From assembly GCF_016802725.1 (NCBI RefSeq), contig NC_052665.1:15506501-15570500 (forward strand): a stretch of 64,000 nt of DNA, given 5' to 3'. The stretch is from Solenopsis invicta (taxonomy: Eukaryota; Arthropoda; Insecta; Hymenoptera; Formicidae). The position numbers and the translations under genes are program-made. Under the pieces are notes generated by a model. It had not been told where the DNA came from and ran no database searches. It saw only the letters and a program-made list of their open reading frames with translations. Positions 49,401 to 63,059 of the stretch are shown piece by piece (the first letter of the stretch is position 1; every line of letters starts with the position of its first letter).

Positions 49401-52400
49401 CTTTAGAGGTGGTCTTACCGGAGAAGGACTTGAAGCTGAAATCTAATATGGTATCGAAGCCGGACTTGAGAAGGGCCTCAATTCATTTGCTGATATCAAT
49501 GTTAACTCTGCCTCTGCATTTCCAAGTAAATATACATGAAAATCTAATTTTTTTGCTTTGTTAAAATTTATTAATGTTTAATCATTGTGTAATTCATGAT
49601 CTGATCGTGATATGGTCATGTAATTGTAAAAGTCTATTTTAGATAAAAAATTGCTTTTTTAGATTGATTTATAAAAAGTTTATTAAAAGTGGTAATATAT
49701 GAATATTTTATTGCAGAACCTCGCTATTAAGGAACTTCCGATATTCCCAGGCACAAATTTCTCAGAAAAAAGTCCCGTAACATTTGTACAGTTAAAATCA
49801 AGACTCATGAATCTGCTCATAAATGCTTTACAAGTGGAGACTGATCCTCAGAATACACATATGCTGTTAGGTAAATTAATGAAGTCAGAAGATTGTTATC
49901 GCTTGAGATTATTTCTGATTTAACTCTTGCTTTTACATTTGCAATTTGTTTTACATTTGTATTTTTTTACTGAATTCTCTACGTTATTCATGTTAATGAA
50001 TGACTGACAGTGATGATTGACAAAGTTTTTTTTTTTTACAAAGTTTATTTTTTGTGAAATTATAAAATTTTTCCAAAAAGAAAAATTGACAAATGAGAAA
50101 TAGAAAATTAAACTCATTAAGACAAAATATGATCTTAAATGGAAATAAATATTGTCATAAATAATTCTTATCAGGAGCTCTATTACTGAGTGTACAAGAT
50201 TCCGCAGCAGCGGAAGAAGTGGAGCAGGTTACACAACCCGACACAGTAGCTAGTGATTCGACAACTAATTTATTATCTTCAGGTTCGTTCTTCGTACTAA
50301 ATAATATTAGCTTGTATTCGGCTAAATGCACTGTCCTGAGTTACTTAATAGTAACTTTTGTTTGTGTCCAAATTTTATAAGTGATTTTATGATCATAGGC
50401 ACTATTTTTTCTGTATGTAGAGCAAAGCAGTATAAAACATTGTTTTATTGCTATCTTAAATAAGAAAATAATTCATTCTTCTTCCTTAGTTTGTTTATGA
50501 AAAGAATCAAAAGTAATATGATAAATAAAATTTATGTAAAGTAGTAACTTTAAAACAATTTAACGATTAATTTTATTAATTTTTGAAGTTAAAACTTGTG
50601 ATAATTTGATAGAATTGCTTTATGACATTCATGTAACACCTATGATCATGACTAGTTTCTTTCTGATGCTGATAAAATAGCGTTGGCTTAGTATACTGCT
50701 ACTTTATTTAATACAGCGATTTTTTTATTAATATTTATCAATAGCTTATGAATGGGAAATCAATATAAATACGCAAATATTCGGATTATTCAATTATTCA
50801 ATGCTTAATGTCACCTCTCATCTTATCAGCTTTACACATGCTTATACATATATACAAAATGTTAATTTTTTTATCATTATGAGTTTTGTGTTCCGTTGTG
50901 CGTTTCGTCATTGTATCGTCTTATCATCGCTTAATATAGTCACCAGCGATTCGGCCAGTCAAATAAGTATATCCAGTGATCAGCGATCAATTGGCGATGC
51001 ATCTGACATTGCAACCCTTCAAGAGGAATGCATTGCGTTTGGTAAATACAAATACTGTTTTATCTTGCTATACGTACATTTCATAAAAATCGCATTCAAA
51101 CACATTCGTAGAATGCAAATTTCTGCCTGTTTACGTTTTTATTGTTTCGTTCAAGGTATTTTAAAAATATGTATTTTATTTTGTCTTCTTTTCCCTATAT
51201 ATACTTATTTCCTTATATGCACCTTTTTTATATGTACTCTATATATATATATAATGTATATATTTTATATACAATTAGAATTATATAAATATTTTATATA
51301 TTTTTTTGTACGAACACACATTTTTTATATTGTTTCTTATAGATCTAAAAATTAAATGAGAGGAACATTCTTACAGATTCTGCCCATGCTCTTTTTGTGC
51401 GAGCAACGTACTTGGTGTGTCACCGTTTGATCTCGTCGTGGAAGACTGACCTAAATATCTCTTTAGCAGCGCTCGAGATGCTGTCAGGACTAGCACGCAC
51501 ACGCATTCGCGAAACAGGTAGCAAGATCAATCGTATCTGCAAGATTTAAAAATTTTGTACATACATATATTTTTATTTGCAAGAAATACTTATCTCCATC
51601 TTGTTTCAAATAATTCTGCATGCAGCAAGGAGACTCACAGGTTTGATATCATTGTCAGATAGACATTTGTCAGCTCTAACGTTGAACGTTCTTGGAGCAA
51701 AATTTGCTTCATAATACTGCATGTGTTACAGATGCTCTGGAATGCAAGAGAGCGGTAAAATGGTTATGCGACTACATTTCGTATCAATGTTGGCGTCCAC
51801 CACCTGCACACTCTAAGGATCTCCATTCTTCTATTGTCGCGGCGTTCAGTTGTCTGACAACTTGGCTAACCGCTCATCCGCAACTGTTACAGGTTAGTAA
51901 TTTTTCAGAGATAATTTACGAAATCAATTTAAACTTGAAGTTTTATATGTTGGTTTTTTTCCTCTGCTACTGAAGGACAAAGACTGCTTGACCACAGTAT
52001 TAGAAGTCGTTGAACTCGGAGTGTCTGGCACCAAGAGTGTCGGGAAGCCAGGCGAACCTATCAAGATGAAAGACGAAAAGGAGCTAAAACCAGCATCTAT
52101 GCGCGTGAGAGATGCCGCAGATGCTCTTCTCACTATTCTGTTGGAACAGGTTTGTTCACCAAAGTATATAGGATATAAAAAAGACACAGGAGTGCGCGCA
52201 GCAATAAAAAAATATTTAGTTAAAATTTGATTCTTTAGTACCTCAAAAGGTTCATATTAAGATTTTTTTTATCTGTAATGACAACAATTTTTAAAAATTT
52301 GTAATCCAAGATTGAAGAGGCGAGCTCCTCTTTTGTCGAATTTATAATTGTATCTACTTTTCTTTATAGGTTGGTTATTTTCCAAGTGCTTGTGGGGCAC

Positions 52401-54832
52401 AATCGCTCTCGTCACTGTTGGACGAAGTGTCTCTACTTCGGCACTGTAACAGCTGGACCGGCGGACGCGTGGCACGACAAGCGGCCGTCGAAAGATTTCG
52501 TTACTTTGTGTCTGAGAATGCGATCGTTTTGGCACTGCTAGAAGAACCGCTGGGAAACGATCAGGATCCTCAGCCGACCGTGACGGTCCTGATCCGCGGA
52601 CCGTTCGGCAGACACGCGTGGACGATGCAGCTCCGTCATTTACCGCGTCATCGATCTAGCATCAGAAGTATAAACAACAATCCTGGTCGACCGCTGCCGT
52701 TGGCTGAAGCTGCACCGCGAACGGATTACAAACCGAGATTCTTCCCAGATAATGTGGATCGCATTCCTCACTGTAAAGTGTAAGTGAACATCTGCAGCAG
52801 ACCTTAAATATGAAGTACTTTATTCTAAACCACAATTTAACTTAAAGCTATATGTAGATATCTGTATTAAATAATAAAAATTTTAATATATATTTGGAAT
52901 TGTTTTAAATGATATTTAATTTTTGGCACACAGGGATGAATCGATACCGAGTCTTGAGGCAGTTATGAGTGACAATGATGCGGTACGAGATGAACATCAA
53001 ATTCTTGCGCAGCTCTTGGAACGTCAGATAACGCTCGAATTAAAGCACGATAATGATAACATAAGAGACAAAACTATGAGAGACAAAACTGATGAATGCG
53101 TACCGCCCCAGGTTTGTCATGAGTTCCAAACGGCTCGCCTATTTCTGAGCCATTTCGGTTTCTTAAATATGGAACCTAAGGAAAGCGATGAGTCTGGCAG
53201 CAGTGGGCTAATTGCTCTAGATCCGACCATTCCTGGATTCTGTACGGATTTGGAAACTCTGGACAATATCAGTCCGCGAACGTGCGACACTGTTCATATT
53301 TTTTACGTGAAAGCAGGTCAGAAGTCTGCTTCTGAAATACTGTCAAATGTGGTAAGATATTAATTTTTTTTTCTATTTTATCATAGCTCAGAATTACATT
53401 ATCTATGAATTTTTCTTAAAAAACATGATACAATGTTAGACTATGTATTTTGTGTTTGCAGCTGCAGGAGGAGAATGTGTCGCCAAATTTTTTGGAATTC
53501 TTAAGTTCTCTCGGCTGGCCTGTTTCCGTATCCGCTCACGCAGGCTGGACAGGCCACGTGTCTACTTCATGGAGAGTAACAGCGCAAGTGAACGTGCCAC
53601 AGCCAGCTCACAGCAATCACGGCGGGGCGCTCTACAATGGTGATACTCACGTGCTGTATTGGGCGGATGTGAGTTCGGAAATTGCATTTATCGTGCCTAC
53701 GCAATCGTATCTTATAGCCAGCTCGGATTCGTTAGAGGAAACTAGTTACAACAGCGATATTAGTGCCAGTGGACAAGGTAAATTTTGATTTCGAGAAAAA
53801 ACTCATTAGAATATAGATTTTGGAATTTTTTAAATATTTTTTAAATTTGCTGTTATCTGATTTAAATTATAACGAATTTAGTTCATTTCGTATTTATATA
53901 TTTTATTGTAGTTTATATATTTTATTGCAGCGTGGTTCGAACGAAGCATTAGCGAAAGTACGGACACTCGCAGTAGCGGGACATCACAAAACACAACGCA
54001 GAATTCTAGAACAATGTCGCTCGACCTGGAGAAACAGCCGTCGAGTTTACCGGGAGCAGGTCCGACAAATTCCTCAAGTTCGGATCCTATTAGGCCTAGG
54101 AGGTCGACAAAACAAGCTCTGCCATTTCAAACTAATACAAAGATAATGGTTGTGTGGTTGGAGAGTTTGGAGGACCATATTCAGTTTCCTATTGGTTTGT
54201 TCGCTCTTCTTTTGATAAACATCCTGCAATTAACTGAATTAATCTGAACGTTTTATTGTATAATTTATTGTCACACGTTATTATCTTGCATAGTAAATTA
54301 AACGTTCTTATTGGATTATAGGGGATTTGCTTCCTTCCACTTATACTGGGTTGGAACAATCGAGGATGCTGCAAGCTACCGATGTGCATGTTATCTTTCT
54401 TCAAGCTCTAGCTAACGGATTAATGCGCGTTAGATTGCAAGGGCCAGTTTCTAGAATCAATTTAGCAACGCCCTTAATCGATGGAATGGTAGTATCAAGA
54501 AGAGTTTTGGGAACTCTTGTTAGACAAACAACTCTTAATATGGGACGTAGAAAAAGGCTCGACAACGACAGGTAATATATGTGAAAAAGATACTTTTGTA
54601 TTTTTCGTCGTTAATTGTATTATATTTATATTAAAATATTATGTGCACTTTTTTTATTCTAGATAAAATGTATAAATGCACATATATATATTTATGTTTC
54701 AGCTATCATCCGCCGCATGTACGAAGACGTTTAAAAATTCAAGAGATGGTACAAAAATATAAAAGAAACTTAACGGATCCAGAGTTATTGACACTTTTAT
54801 TCAGCAGCACTCAAACTTATCAAGTCAAATAG
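46424..54832 (+). CDS. RalGAPB: Ral GTPase-activating protein, beta subunit
   Basis: Non-catalytic partner of the RalGAP alpha subunit; the complex turns off Ral GTPases. Twenty-one coding exons join in frame to 1,533 residues (human about 1,490): 46424-46829, 47046-47260, 47328-47511, 47610-47870, 48091-48282, 48563-48667, 48741-48881, 48971-49209, 49295-49525, 49717-49870, 50175-50282, 50940-51041, 51377-51517, 51732-51892, 51976-52149, 52370-52779, 52934-53351, 53462-53777, 53931-54194, 54322-54571, 54703-54832. Family marks: MYSEWASL start, HNLFVPRKGEG, ETWESLLLFLIGINDALLAP, RIFCAKKTGEEILP, RDLHSSIVAAF, FQTARLFLSHFGFL, AGWTGHVSTSW, and the end IDGMVVSRRVLGTLVRQT with SYHPPHVRRRLKIQ. The long C-terminal part is RapGAP-like. 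Exon 5 (GVSQACCWEECC...) is the least conserved stretch and its left edge is the least certain. Confidence 0.96.
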
Positions 54833-57800
54833 AGGAATTTTCAAGAATCTCATGTGAACTCAAGTTTGAGACAGTGGTAGCCTAATTTCTTCGCTGCTGT
54901 AACAAAAAAGTTTTTAAAATTTAAGGTTGGATGCACTTCATATTATATTTAATATATTAAAGGTAAAGTTATCTTCTATTAAAATAGCCGAGAGAGCAGA
55001 GATAACATTTATTTTAGAAAATGTAAGTAAATCTTTTTTTCGATAATTATTAACAAATTCTTAGTAGCAAAACAGAATAAATTTTTTCTGTAACCTTTTC
55101 TTATTTAAAGACGTGCTCATTGCAGAAATAATTCTTTATGCATTATTTAGATTCTTTAATAAGAAAACGAACTATGTAATAGTACTTTGAAATATCCGAA
55201 ATAGTAAAAGCTAAAATGAAGAACAATAATTCTAATATTTTACAACGAAATAAAAAAACGTTATCAAATGTCGCACCTTACAAGTTTGAAATAAAATATT
55301 TGGAAGACTACAGTAAAGAAAAGTGATAACGATTCCGAGAAAATTTTATTTACATTTTCTAGTAACGCTCAGCTTTTCATAAATTCATTTTTACATAAGC
55401 GTTTTGTATATATGTACAGAGATTAGATTTCCTTTGATATTTTCAAGGATTTAAATATAAAATTTCCTGATGATCCTAGCTCCCGGTGATTCAGCACATA
55501 ATTCTGAAAACAACTCAATTATTATAAAAATGATAAAAATTTTAAAATGTTATAACGAGTTGCATTCAACTCCTGATAAGAGAAACCACCTATTAAAGAA
55601 CAGAAAAGTGATATAAACGTTACGAAAGAATATATTTTTGTTATATGATTTTTAATATGTGTATTACGCACATAAAAAAAGCTTTATATATTACTACTTG
55701 TAAAATCAGTATTGTAGATAATGCTATAAAATAAATTATTCAAATTTCATATATAATAATTGAGGACTACCTTAGTACATATAAATATATAAATACAAAG
55801 TAATGGAGAAAATGTATTTAATTAGTTTGTACGATTATATTTTATATATAAAAGACTTGTCTTGCATACATATACACGTGTCAAGTGATTCTTTTAATAG
55901 AACGTAATCGGTTGAAAATCGTTAGCATCTAAAAAAATGATCAGTTCTCAGATCTCGATCGTTTACTTCTTGCGCAATCGAACGCAAGACTTTACTCCAT
56001 ATACATACACATGTGATTATTTACCAGAAGTGTCTACAGTTATAATTCTCTTGTTTCAAACATATAGAACTATAAAATGATTGTCATATTTTAAAAGATA
56101 TACTTGATAAGTTAATCACTCGTTTATTTTTTTTATCTGTACGATTATTTTTGATGATTACACATACATGTCAAGGTAAAATCGCAAGCAAGAAAAAATA
56201 AGATTCATCTTATTCACAATATTCAACAACTTTTTTTATTACCAGGAGAAGGATGTTGAGTCTTTGTAATGTTCTACTGAAAAGCGGCCCCAATCGGTTG
56301 AATCATTTCTTCAACGACGATTTGATCGACCGTACCATTAGTAAGCAGAATATTTATCGCATTTACATTGCCCGCGGTATTCCGGGTAATAGACACCTTA
56401 TCTCAAGGAGAAGTTTTTATGCAGAAATAAGAACATCTCCGAGTATATCTCAATTGTTAAGGATTATAATCACTAATTACGCTCTTTCACATAAAATTAT
56501 TTATAATTAGGAATATCAGGATTTGTAATTAGGAATTTATAATTATTTCAATAGTGCGATATCGACATGAAAATCGCATGTGTGATGATTATATGACGTA
56601 TTATCTGTTTATTCTAAAAAAAGGTTATCAGTTAAATATTAAATTACGTCATCCTGCGAAACGACAACTGTCACTAATTACTTAGCCAAGTCATACTGTC
56701 GAGTCATTGATGAGATACGTGTTATATCGCACTTGCATATCTTGTCTTCATTGTTGTCATGCATTCTTATCTCGCGTATTTATACCTCGAAACCAGCGCG
56801 CTTATCTCGTGCGTTTATGTATACTTAATATTTTCATATTTTGAAACAACACGTTTTGGAACAACACATTAGCTGATGAACGACTTCTTCCATTTTTCAT
56901 TCACCGTTATCATCGCGAGATACATTTTTAACGCATCTCAACGGCGTCTATACTGGGCTGGAATATCGAACTGGAACATTCGCGTTTATTATCAGGAAAT
57001 AAAATGCTTAGCATACTCTCTTATTAATTTTTATTAATGATAACTAATAATACTTGTTAAAATTTTCTTGGTGAAGCTATATTGACAAAACACTTTCGTT
57101 GGCATTTGCAGCGCTTCGTTATATTTGTTGTAACATATTCGTTATAACGTGTCATTATTTGAGCGGGAGTTACGTAATGGAACCACCACGCGGCTATTCT
57201 TAAAATATTAGTTCCTGTGTTGCATAATTTACGTTAAAATGATTAGTGACGTTAATCGACGCTCTCTCAGATGCTCTTTCATTCGGTTGCCTCGAGTTGT
57301 ATCCCTACAGCGCTACAATATTCCTAAAATATTATACTAATATTATTAAAAATTAAAATATTAAAATAACATTCCGAGAATATAATATTTTGTAATATAG
57401 AAATATTGTATTAATGTTATTTGTTCGCTTTATATAATATTCATAGTATATTATGAAAATGTTCTACAAATATTATTTCTGTTAAAAAATCAATGTGAGT
57501 TATTATGCATAAAATATTCATAAACTTTTAATTATTACAATTATTATAATTATTACAATTAAAAGTTATAATATTCTCGATAATTTCAAAAAAAAGATTG
57601 AAATAAATAATATTATTTACTTCTCATATAATAATCATGATATTCATGTAATATTATCAAGAGTAGAATATACTCTTTTTATTAATATTAACTAATATAC
57701 CACTTTCTATTAATATTAAATAATATTTCAGGAAGTTCTTATTGGGATTTACAATATACTATATCCTTGTATCAGAATTTATACAATAACTAGTGAGGAA

Positions 57801-59276
57801 TAGTGGGCCAAGAATTTAAAAGAGTGACTCAGCGTTTATTTCTCGTCCAGAGGCAATGTATCATTGTTCATTTAGCTAGTATGTCATCGTGGGACTCGCG
57901 CAAATCCATTGTCTGAATTCAGTCGTCCTACATTGTTATATTTGCGTGTCAAGATACTTGCAACGAAAAATCAGATGAATTGTCCCGTCATTCTTGTCGT
58001 CACATTGATAAATTGCCGATTAACTTATCGAATAACATATATATTTACGTTAGATAGTATTATTAATTTTTTGTTTTCTGAAGAAAGAGAAATTACCAAA
58101 TGGCAGAAAATGAATTAGAAATTTTTCTGCGAGCATTTCTACCAATCTAATTAATTGTCAACGATAATTGTCTTATCGAGTAGGAGTATCTTATTTTTGC
58201 TGTTAATGATGATAGAATTGTTAATTTCTCACTTCTCAACACATGGAAAGATATATTAGACTGGGGATTGGGGAATGAATTACATAGCCTTAACAGCACT
58301 TTTGCAAATCTAATTAATTGACGATTAACTCATCAAGTACTATCTTGTTAATGTGAATTAATTTTTCATTGTTCAATAAAAAAAGATTATATTAAATTAG
58401 GCGAAAATATAGAAATTTCGCTGTAAGTGATTCTGCCAATCTAATTAATCACTCATTAATTTAATTGATAATTGTCTTATTAAGTAATATTTTCACTAGA
58501 CAGATAGAATTATTAATTTCTTATTTCTTAATAAACAGAAAGAAATATTGAATTGAGAGCAATGCATTATTTAACGAGCTTTACTATCTATAAATAGTAT
58601 AATCAATTTTTCGTCACGTGAGACAGCCGACAAAGAAAAGTTACAAGTAACATATTAAATTAGGCGAAAATAGACAAATTATATAATTAGAAATTCAACA
58701 AGACAAAAGTAGGATCGGTTGAATCAATCATCGATTAAGTTAATCGGTGTCTGATCGAAGTCGCCCGAAGGAAAGGTATATTTTTTTGTTTTGGGCCAAA
58801 CGTCTGGAATGAATTTTATAATGATAGATTTTGAAGCTTTCGTTCACAGCAGCAGCAGCTGTCAATAGTTTGCATCGTTTGAATTAAACAATCGATTTCC
58901 GCGTTGCTACGTGTCACATTCTCTCAAGCGATAAACCATTATCAACGCGTGCTTATCACAAAGAAATTAAAGATGACGGACATAGTTGCAACGCATCAAT
59001 CATTGATCACCGGCGGTATTTGCTGACACAAACTCGTGCTCATTTTCGTGTGTTAACAATGTTTACATGCGCATATGTGCCGTGTCATCGGATTATTTTT
59101 GAACAGTCACGAATCGCCGAGATTAACGCCGATTCAATTTCGCTGAGTGTAGACGCGCGAAGATGATCCTCATGTTTTATTCATGACCAACGTTCTTTCT
59201 CTTTCGCGGTGAAAATTTTTCTGAGAATTTTTCAGAATTTTTGTATATGTAATAATTCAATATGTGTAATAATCAA

Positions 59277-59690
59277 GATGGAGTAATAACTAGTTAAAAC
59301 ATTAAAAGTCAAATAAAGTTAAAAAGTTATAATAATTTTTAACTTAACTGTTAGTTAATTTTAAATGATTTAATTTTTAACTTTAGTTATTTTGAAATTA
59401 ATTTTGAAATACGTACATTTTAATTTATTAAATTTTTAAAGAATTTATTTATGTAAAACAAAAAAGTATTAAAGAAAAAATACATTCCCACATAAAAAAA
59501 CAATATTTCTTTTGTATAATATTAATTCACAAATAGAATATTAAATTTAATGATCTATGTTATAATTTATATTGAGATATCTATTATAACTTTAAAAAAT
59601 CTTGTGAATTTCTAATTTAATACGTCATTTTATGGGTCAATAATTTTAATTTAATTTTAACAGGTATATTAACTTGCCAATTTTGATAAT
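59277..59690 (+). repeat. Family A repeat copy
   Basis: Starts GGAGTAATAACTAGTTAAAA, then AAGTTAAAAAGTTATAATAA, 'tttaatttattaaa', 'aatagaatattaaattt', in the order of the copies at 21920 and 24724. Confidence 0.65.
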
Positions 59691-59884
59691 AATATAAGAT
59701 AAATTTGTATGTATCATAATTTTATGCTCTTTAGAAAATTCCTTGGATTTTTTCTCAGATATGAATCTTACAATTAGAATATATTTCAGAATATTCATAT
59801 ATATAAAAAATTCTAAGAAAAGATGTAGATTTTCTCAGTTTTTCTGAAAAGTGTAAAAATCGTGTAAAAATTTCCAATAAACAC

Positions 59885-59955
59885 GGATGATGTATGGTAC
59901 GTATATGGGTTATTATAACCATTCTATGGGTTATTATACGTATCATACACCATCC
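59885..59955. repeat. Imperfect 21-bp inverted repeat
   Basis: Arms GGATGATGTATGGTACGTAT (from 59885) and the complement of GGATGGTGTATGATACGTAT (to 59955) differ at two positions. Between them TATGGGTTATTATA is repeated directly. Confidence 0.75.
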
Positions 59956-60878
59956 GGGTTGGGTTCTGAGACAAAATTTCATCATGGTTTCTCCTTTTTT
60001 TTTCTTGCATACAACACACCAGGAAGTTGGCGAGCGATTTCGCTCCTCGTATAATTTTGCTCATTTGTCAAAAACGGCGTTTTGCAATCGACAAGTTTCT
60101 CACGAGTGAGAACTACGGCCGAACGGCCGTGAGATGAAATCGGCGGCACACATGTGGAAAGAATTATTTTGCGCGTGTGCGCGTGAGTGTCGAGTAATTT
60201 GTACTTAATAACACGAAGATCCATAAGATCGTTATGTGTACGTATTTGTATCGAGATACGCGGCCGCATGATTCTTCAAGGTTCCCCGGTCGTGTTATAT
60301 AAACGCGCTTTCTGATAGTCATTCTTCTCCGCTAACGCGGAGATTTGCATTATGTAAAAATAAACTATTGCGTAACAATTTGCAGATTTGTTTGCGCAGG
60401 TCAAAAACAGAATGAAGGCGCAAAAGAAGAAAGGGAAAAAGAAACGAAAGATCTCCACTTGACCTGAGAGACACCGAGCTCTCACGCGATTACAATGTAA
60501 TAAGATAAGGTTTCACGTGGATATTCTTGTTGAACTTTTTCCTGCACAGAGCCAGATTTAGCAAAAGTTTGAATTTTTGCGAGCCGATTTATTTATTTAA
60601 TGAGAGAGGAAACGAATTTCCGCAAATTCTTTATTTGCGAAATCCAAAATATTAACGATTAAAATAATTCTTACAATAATTAGAAGAAAATTCAAAATGT
60701 AATTATAATAAATGTGATAAATTCTAAATATCATGATAATTACAGGGAATAATTAAATGTACGGGTTGTAATTGTTGAATCATGATTTATAAACGGTTAA
60801 TCCAAGATTTGTCTTAAATTTTAGAAAGTAATGTACCCGCTAATTAACATTGTTATATTAATGCAAAAAACAATCTAT

Positions 60879-60966
60879 AAATCTCACAGAGTGAAACCTC
60901 ACTCTAAAAGAGTGAAAATTGAGTTTGTGCAATTTTTCGAATGATTTTTCGCTCTACGAAATTTAG
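60879..60966. repeat. Degenerate relative of the 23569-23875 element
   Basis: AAATCTCACAGAGTGAAACC, then AAAGAGTGAAAATTGAG, and right end TTTTTCGCTCTACGAAATTT, parallel to the intron element of the Ig gene but without the nested repeat. Confidence 0.6.
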
Positions 60967-60981
60967 ATAACAAAATTTTTA

Positions 60982-62138
60982 TTAGACCAATTCATTCGGG
61001 TGAATTTTTAACTGATCGTTCTCGTATCGAGCAAACTGGATAGCTAATGCTGTCATTCCCGTGACAATGTTACATCACTCTGCGTAATGTTACATCTTGT
61101 TTCGAATGATGTATATAATTGCGACCTCTCCATCTTTTTTTTTATCTTAAAATTTGTCGCGAGTTCAAGCAAGCGATTTCAATTTTTGTGTCAACTTTCA
61201 AGTTTGATATGTCGCTTCTGTGATAAAGGTGGACACGATAAGGGAAAAATTACTAAATTTAAAAATTTTAAATATTTATTCGAATAAGGTAATGAAACAT
61301 TTGCTAAATATAATTATATAGCTATTTATTACAAGATCCACTAATTTAATTCAAGTGTCATTTTTACTAAATATTATAATTATAAATATTTATATAACTT
61401 AAATATTTCATTGATACCATTCGAATAAGTGTTTATTAAACTTTACAAACTTTTGCTCAATGTATAGTTGGATTAGGGGTTTCGCCTCTAAGAATGAAGA
61501 TAACTTTGATTAAACTTTGACTAACAATAAGAGCTAATTGCATCAATTCCAATTTGTCCAGCTGATTAAATTAATAGAATGTCAACTCTAAAACTTAAAA
61601 CTGTGCATCCCTAATCTATTTTTAAAAAATAATTTCAAATCATTAAAACTGATTATTTCTAACATAATTTTTTAATTAAAATAATTAAGTATAATCATTC
61701 CTGACCTATTTTTTAATTATTTTAATTTTTTAAATTGCTTTAATTATAAAATTAAATGATCAGTTTTAAATATTTTAAATATAAAATTAGGTTAAAGATG
61801 TTAAAAATCAGTTTAAAATTTTGCAGTTGGCAATTTATAAATTTAATCAGCCGATTTATTAAATTAATTAATCGGAGTTGGTGAGACCGGCCCTATTCAG
61901 ACAACACATTATTTTAAGATAAAAAAAGACGGAGAAGTTGCAATTACATACATCATTCAAAACAAGATATAACATTACGCATAGTGGTGTAACATTGTCA
62001 CGGGAATGACAGTTATATCACTACGCGAAAGCTATCTAATTTTTATTCTCGTATCGAGTAAACTAGACAGCATTAGCTATCTAGTTTACTCAAAACGAAA
62101 ATGATCAGTTAGAAATTTACCTGAATGAACTGGCCTAA
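60982..62138. mobile_element. Non-autonomous DNA element with long inverted termini
   Basis: Left terminus (60982 to about 61155) and right terminus (about 61905 to 62138) are imperfect reverse complements over about 170-240 bp. Ends read TTAGACCAATTCATTC and, on the complement, TTAGGCCAGTTCATTC, each flanked by TA, which fits a Tc1/mariner-type TA duplication. Shared inner words are ATAGCTAATGCTGTC, TCATTCCCGTGACAATGTTA and ATCTTGTTT(C/T)GAATGATGTAT. The right arm has an extra block of about 55 bp that contains its own hairpin (GAGTAAACTAGA ... TCTAGTTTACTC). The centre of about 750 bp is AT-rich with no transposase. Confidence 0.8.
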
Positions 62139-62598
62139 TAACGACAGCACAATATTTATAAAAAATTTATAAAATGTTTATAATAATTATTTGAATATTT
62201 TATAAAGATTTACAAAAATATTTCATAACACATTTTTCTTAGTTTGGACAGAGCTTAAATATTTATCGCATAAATATCACATGCAGATATTTATAAAATG
62301 TACAAAATATTAGTACGTAAATATTTATTTTTTTACTTATCATCTGATATAAAATATATAGTCTATATTTTAATAACATTTTGAATAAAAGTTTTATGAC
62401 TGTCTTTATTCGTGTTACATATAAAATGTCTCTAAAATATTTATATGATACATAAAAAGTATAAATAGTAATAAATAGACATAAATATTTATCATAAATA
62501 CTGTGTGCTGTCTGGATAATTTATCAAGAATACTGTGCTACTTTGTTAACATTATTCGGTCTGTTTGCACTGCATTTTGTGAACTTCTTATCTTTGTC

Positions 62599-62600
<2 letters not shown>

Positions 62601-62632
<32 letters not shown>
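62601..62632. repeat. (CT)n microsatellite
   Basis: About 16 CT units. Confidence 0.95.
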
Positions 62633-62635
<3 letters not shown>

Positions 62636-63059
62636 GAATATATTCATTTCGTTTTAAGTGCAAACATTTTTCAAAATGTTTGCATCTCCAGATCTCAAGC
62701 AACGGTAACGCGAACAAAGTTATATATTATGCCAACTCATTGACGTCTCATTAAACATGTGTAGAAAGAAAGATTGACTCGCAAATGGCAAACATATAAA
62801 ATTTGTGTTACCTCGCGGCGCAGTTTCGAGTTCTCTGAAAACGAAGTGACCCGGGACTCTTTCGTGATCTTACTCGAAGCTCTGACGAGAAAAATCAAAA
62901 AAGACAGACACGGTGCATTTCGAAGACGTCGTTGGCATCGCGCAACCTCGAGAGATGTCTCGCGGAAAAATTCAAGCTGCAAATGTGTCAAAATAACGGA
63001 GTTTAGAACGAACCGTAATGATCGACGTGGATCGTCGATGACGACGCGACGTGGTGCGT

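Larger units (their letters stand above)
54833..63059. other. Gene-poor intergenic region, 8.2 kb
   Basis: Starts with the RalGAPB 3' untranslated region (AATAAA-type words near 55075, 55248 and 55291). The rest is AT-rich and open frames are short and not protein-like. Supported contents are repeats at 59277, 59885, 60879 and 60982 and a CT tract at 62601, listed separately. No RNA gene is recognised. Confidence 0.6.

Noticed and set aside
56253..56510. 85-codon plus-strand open frame in the RalGAPB 3' flank
   Set aside because: No conserved features, no splice partners, AT-rich surroundings.
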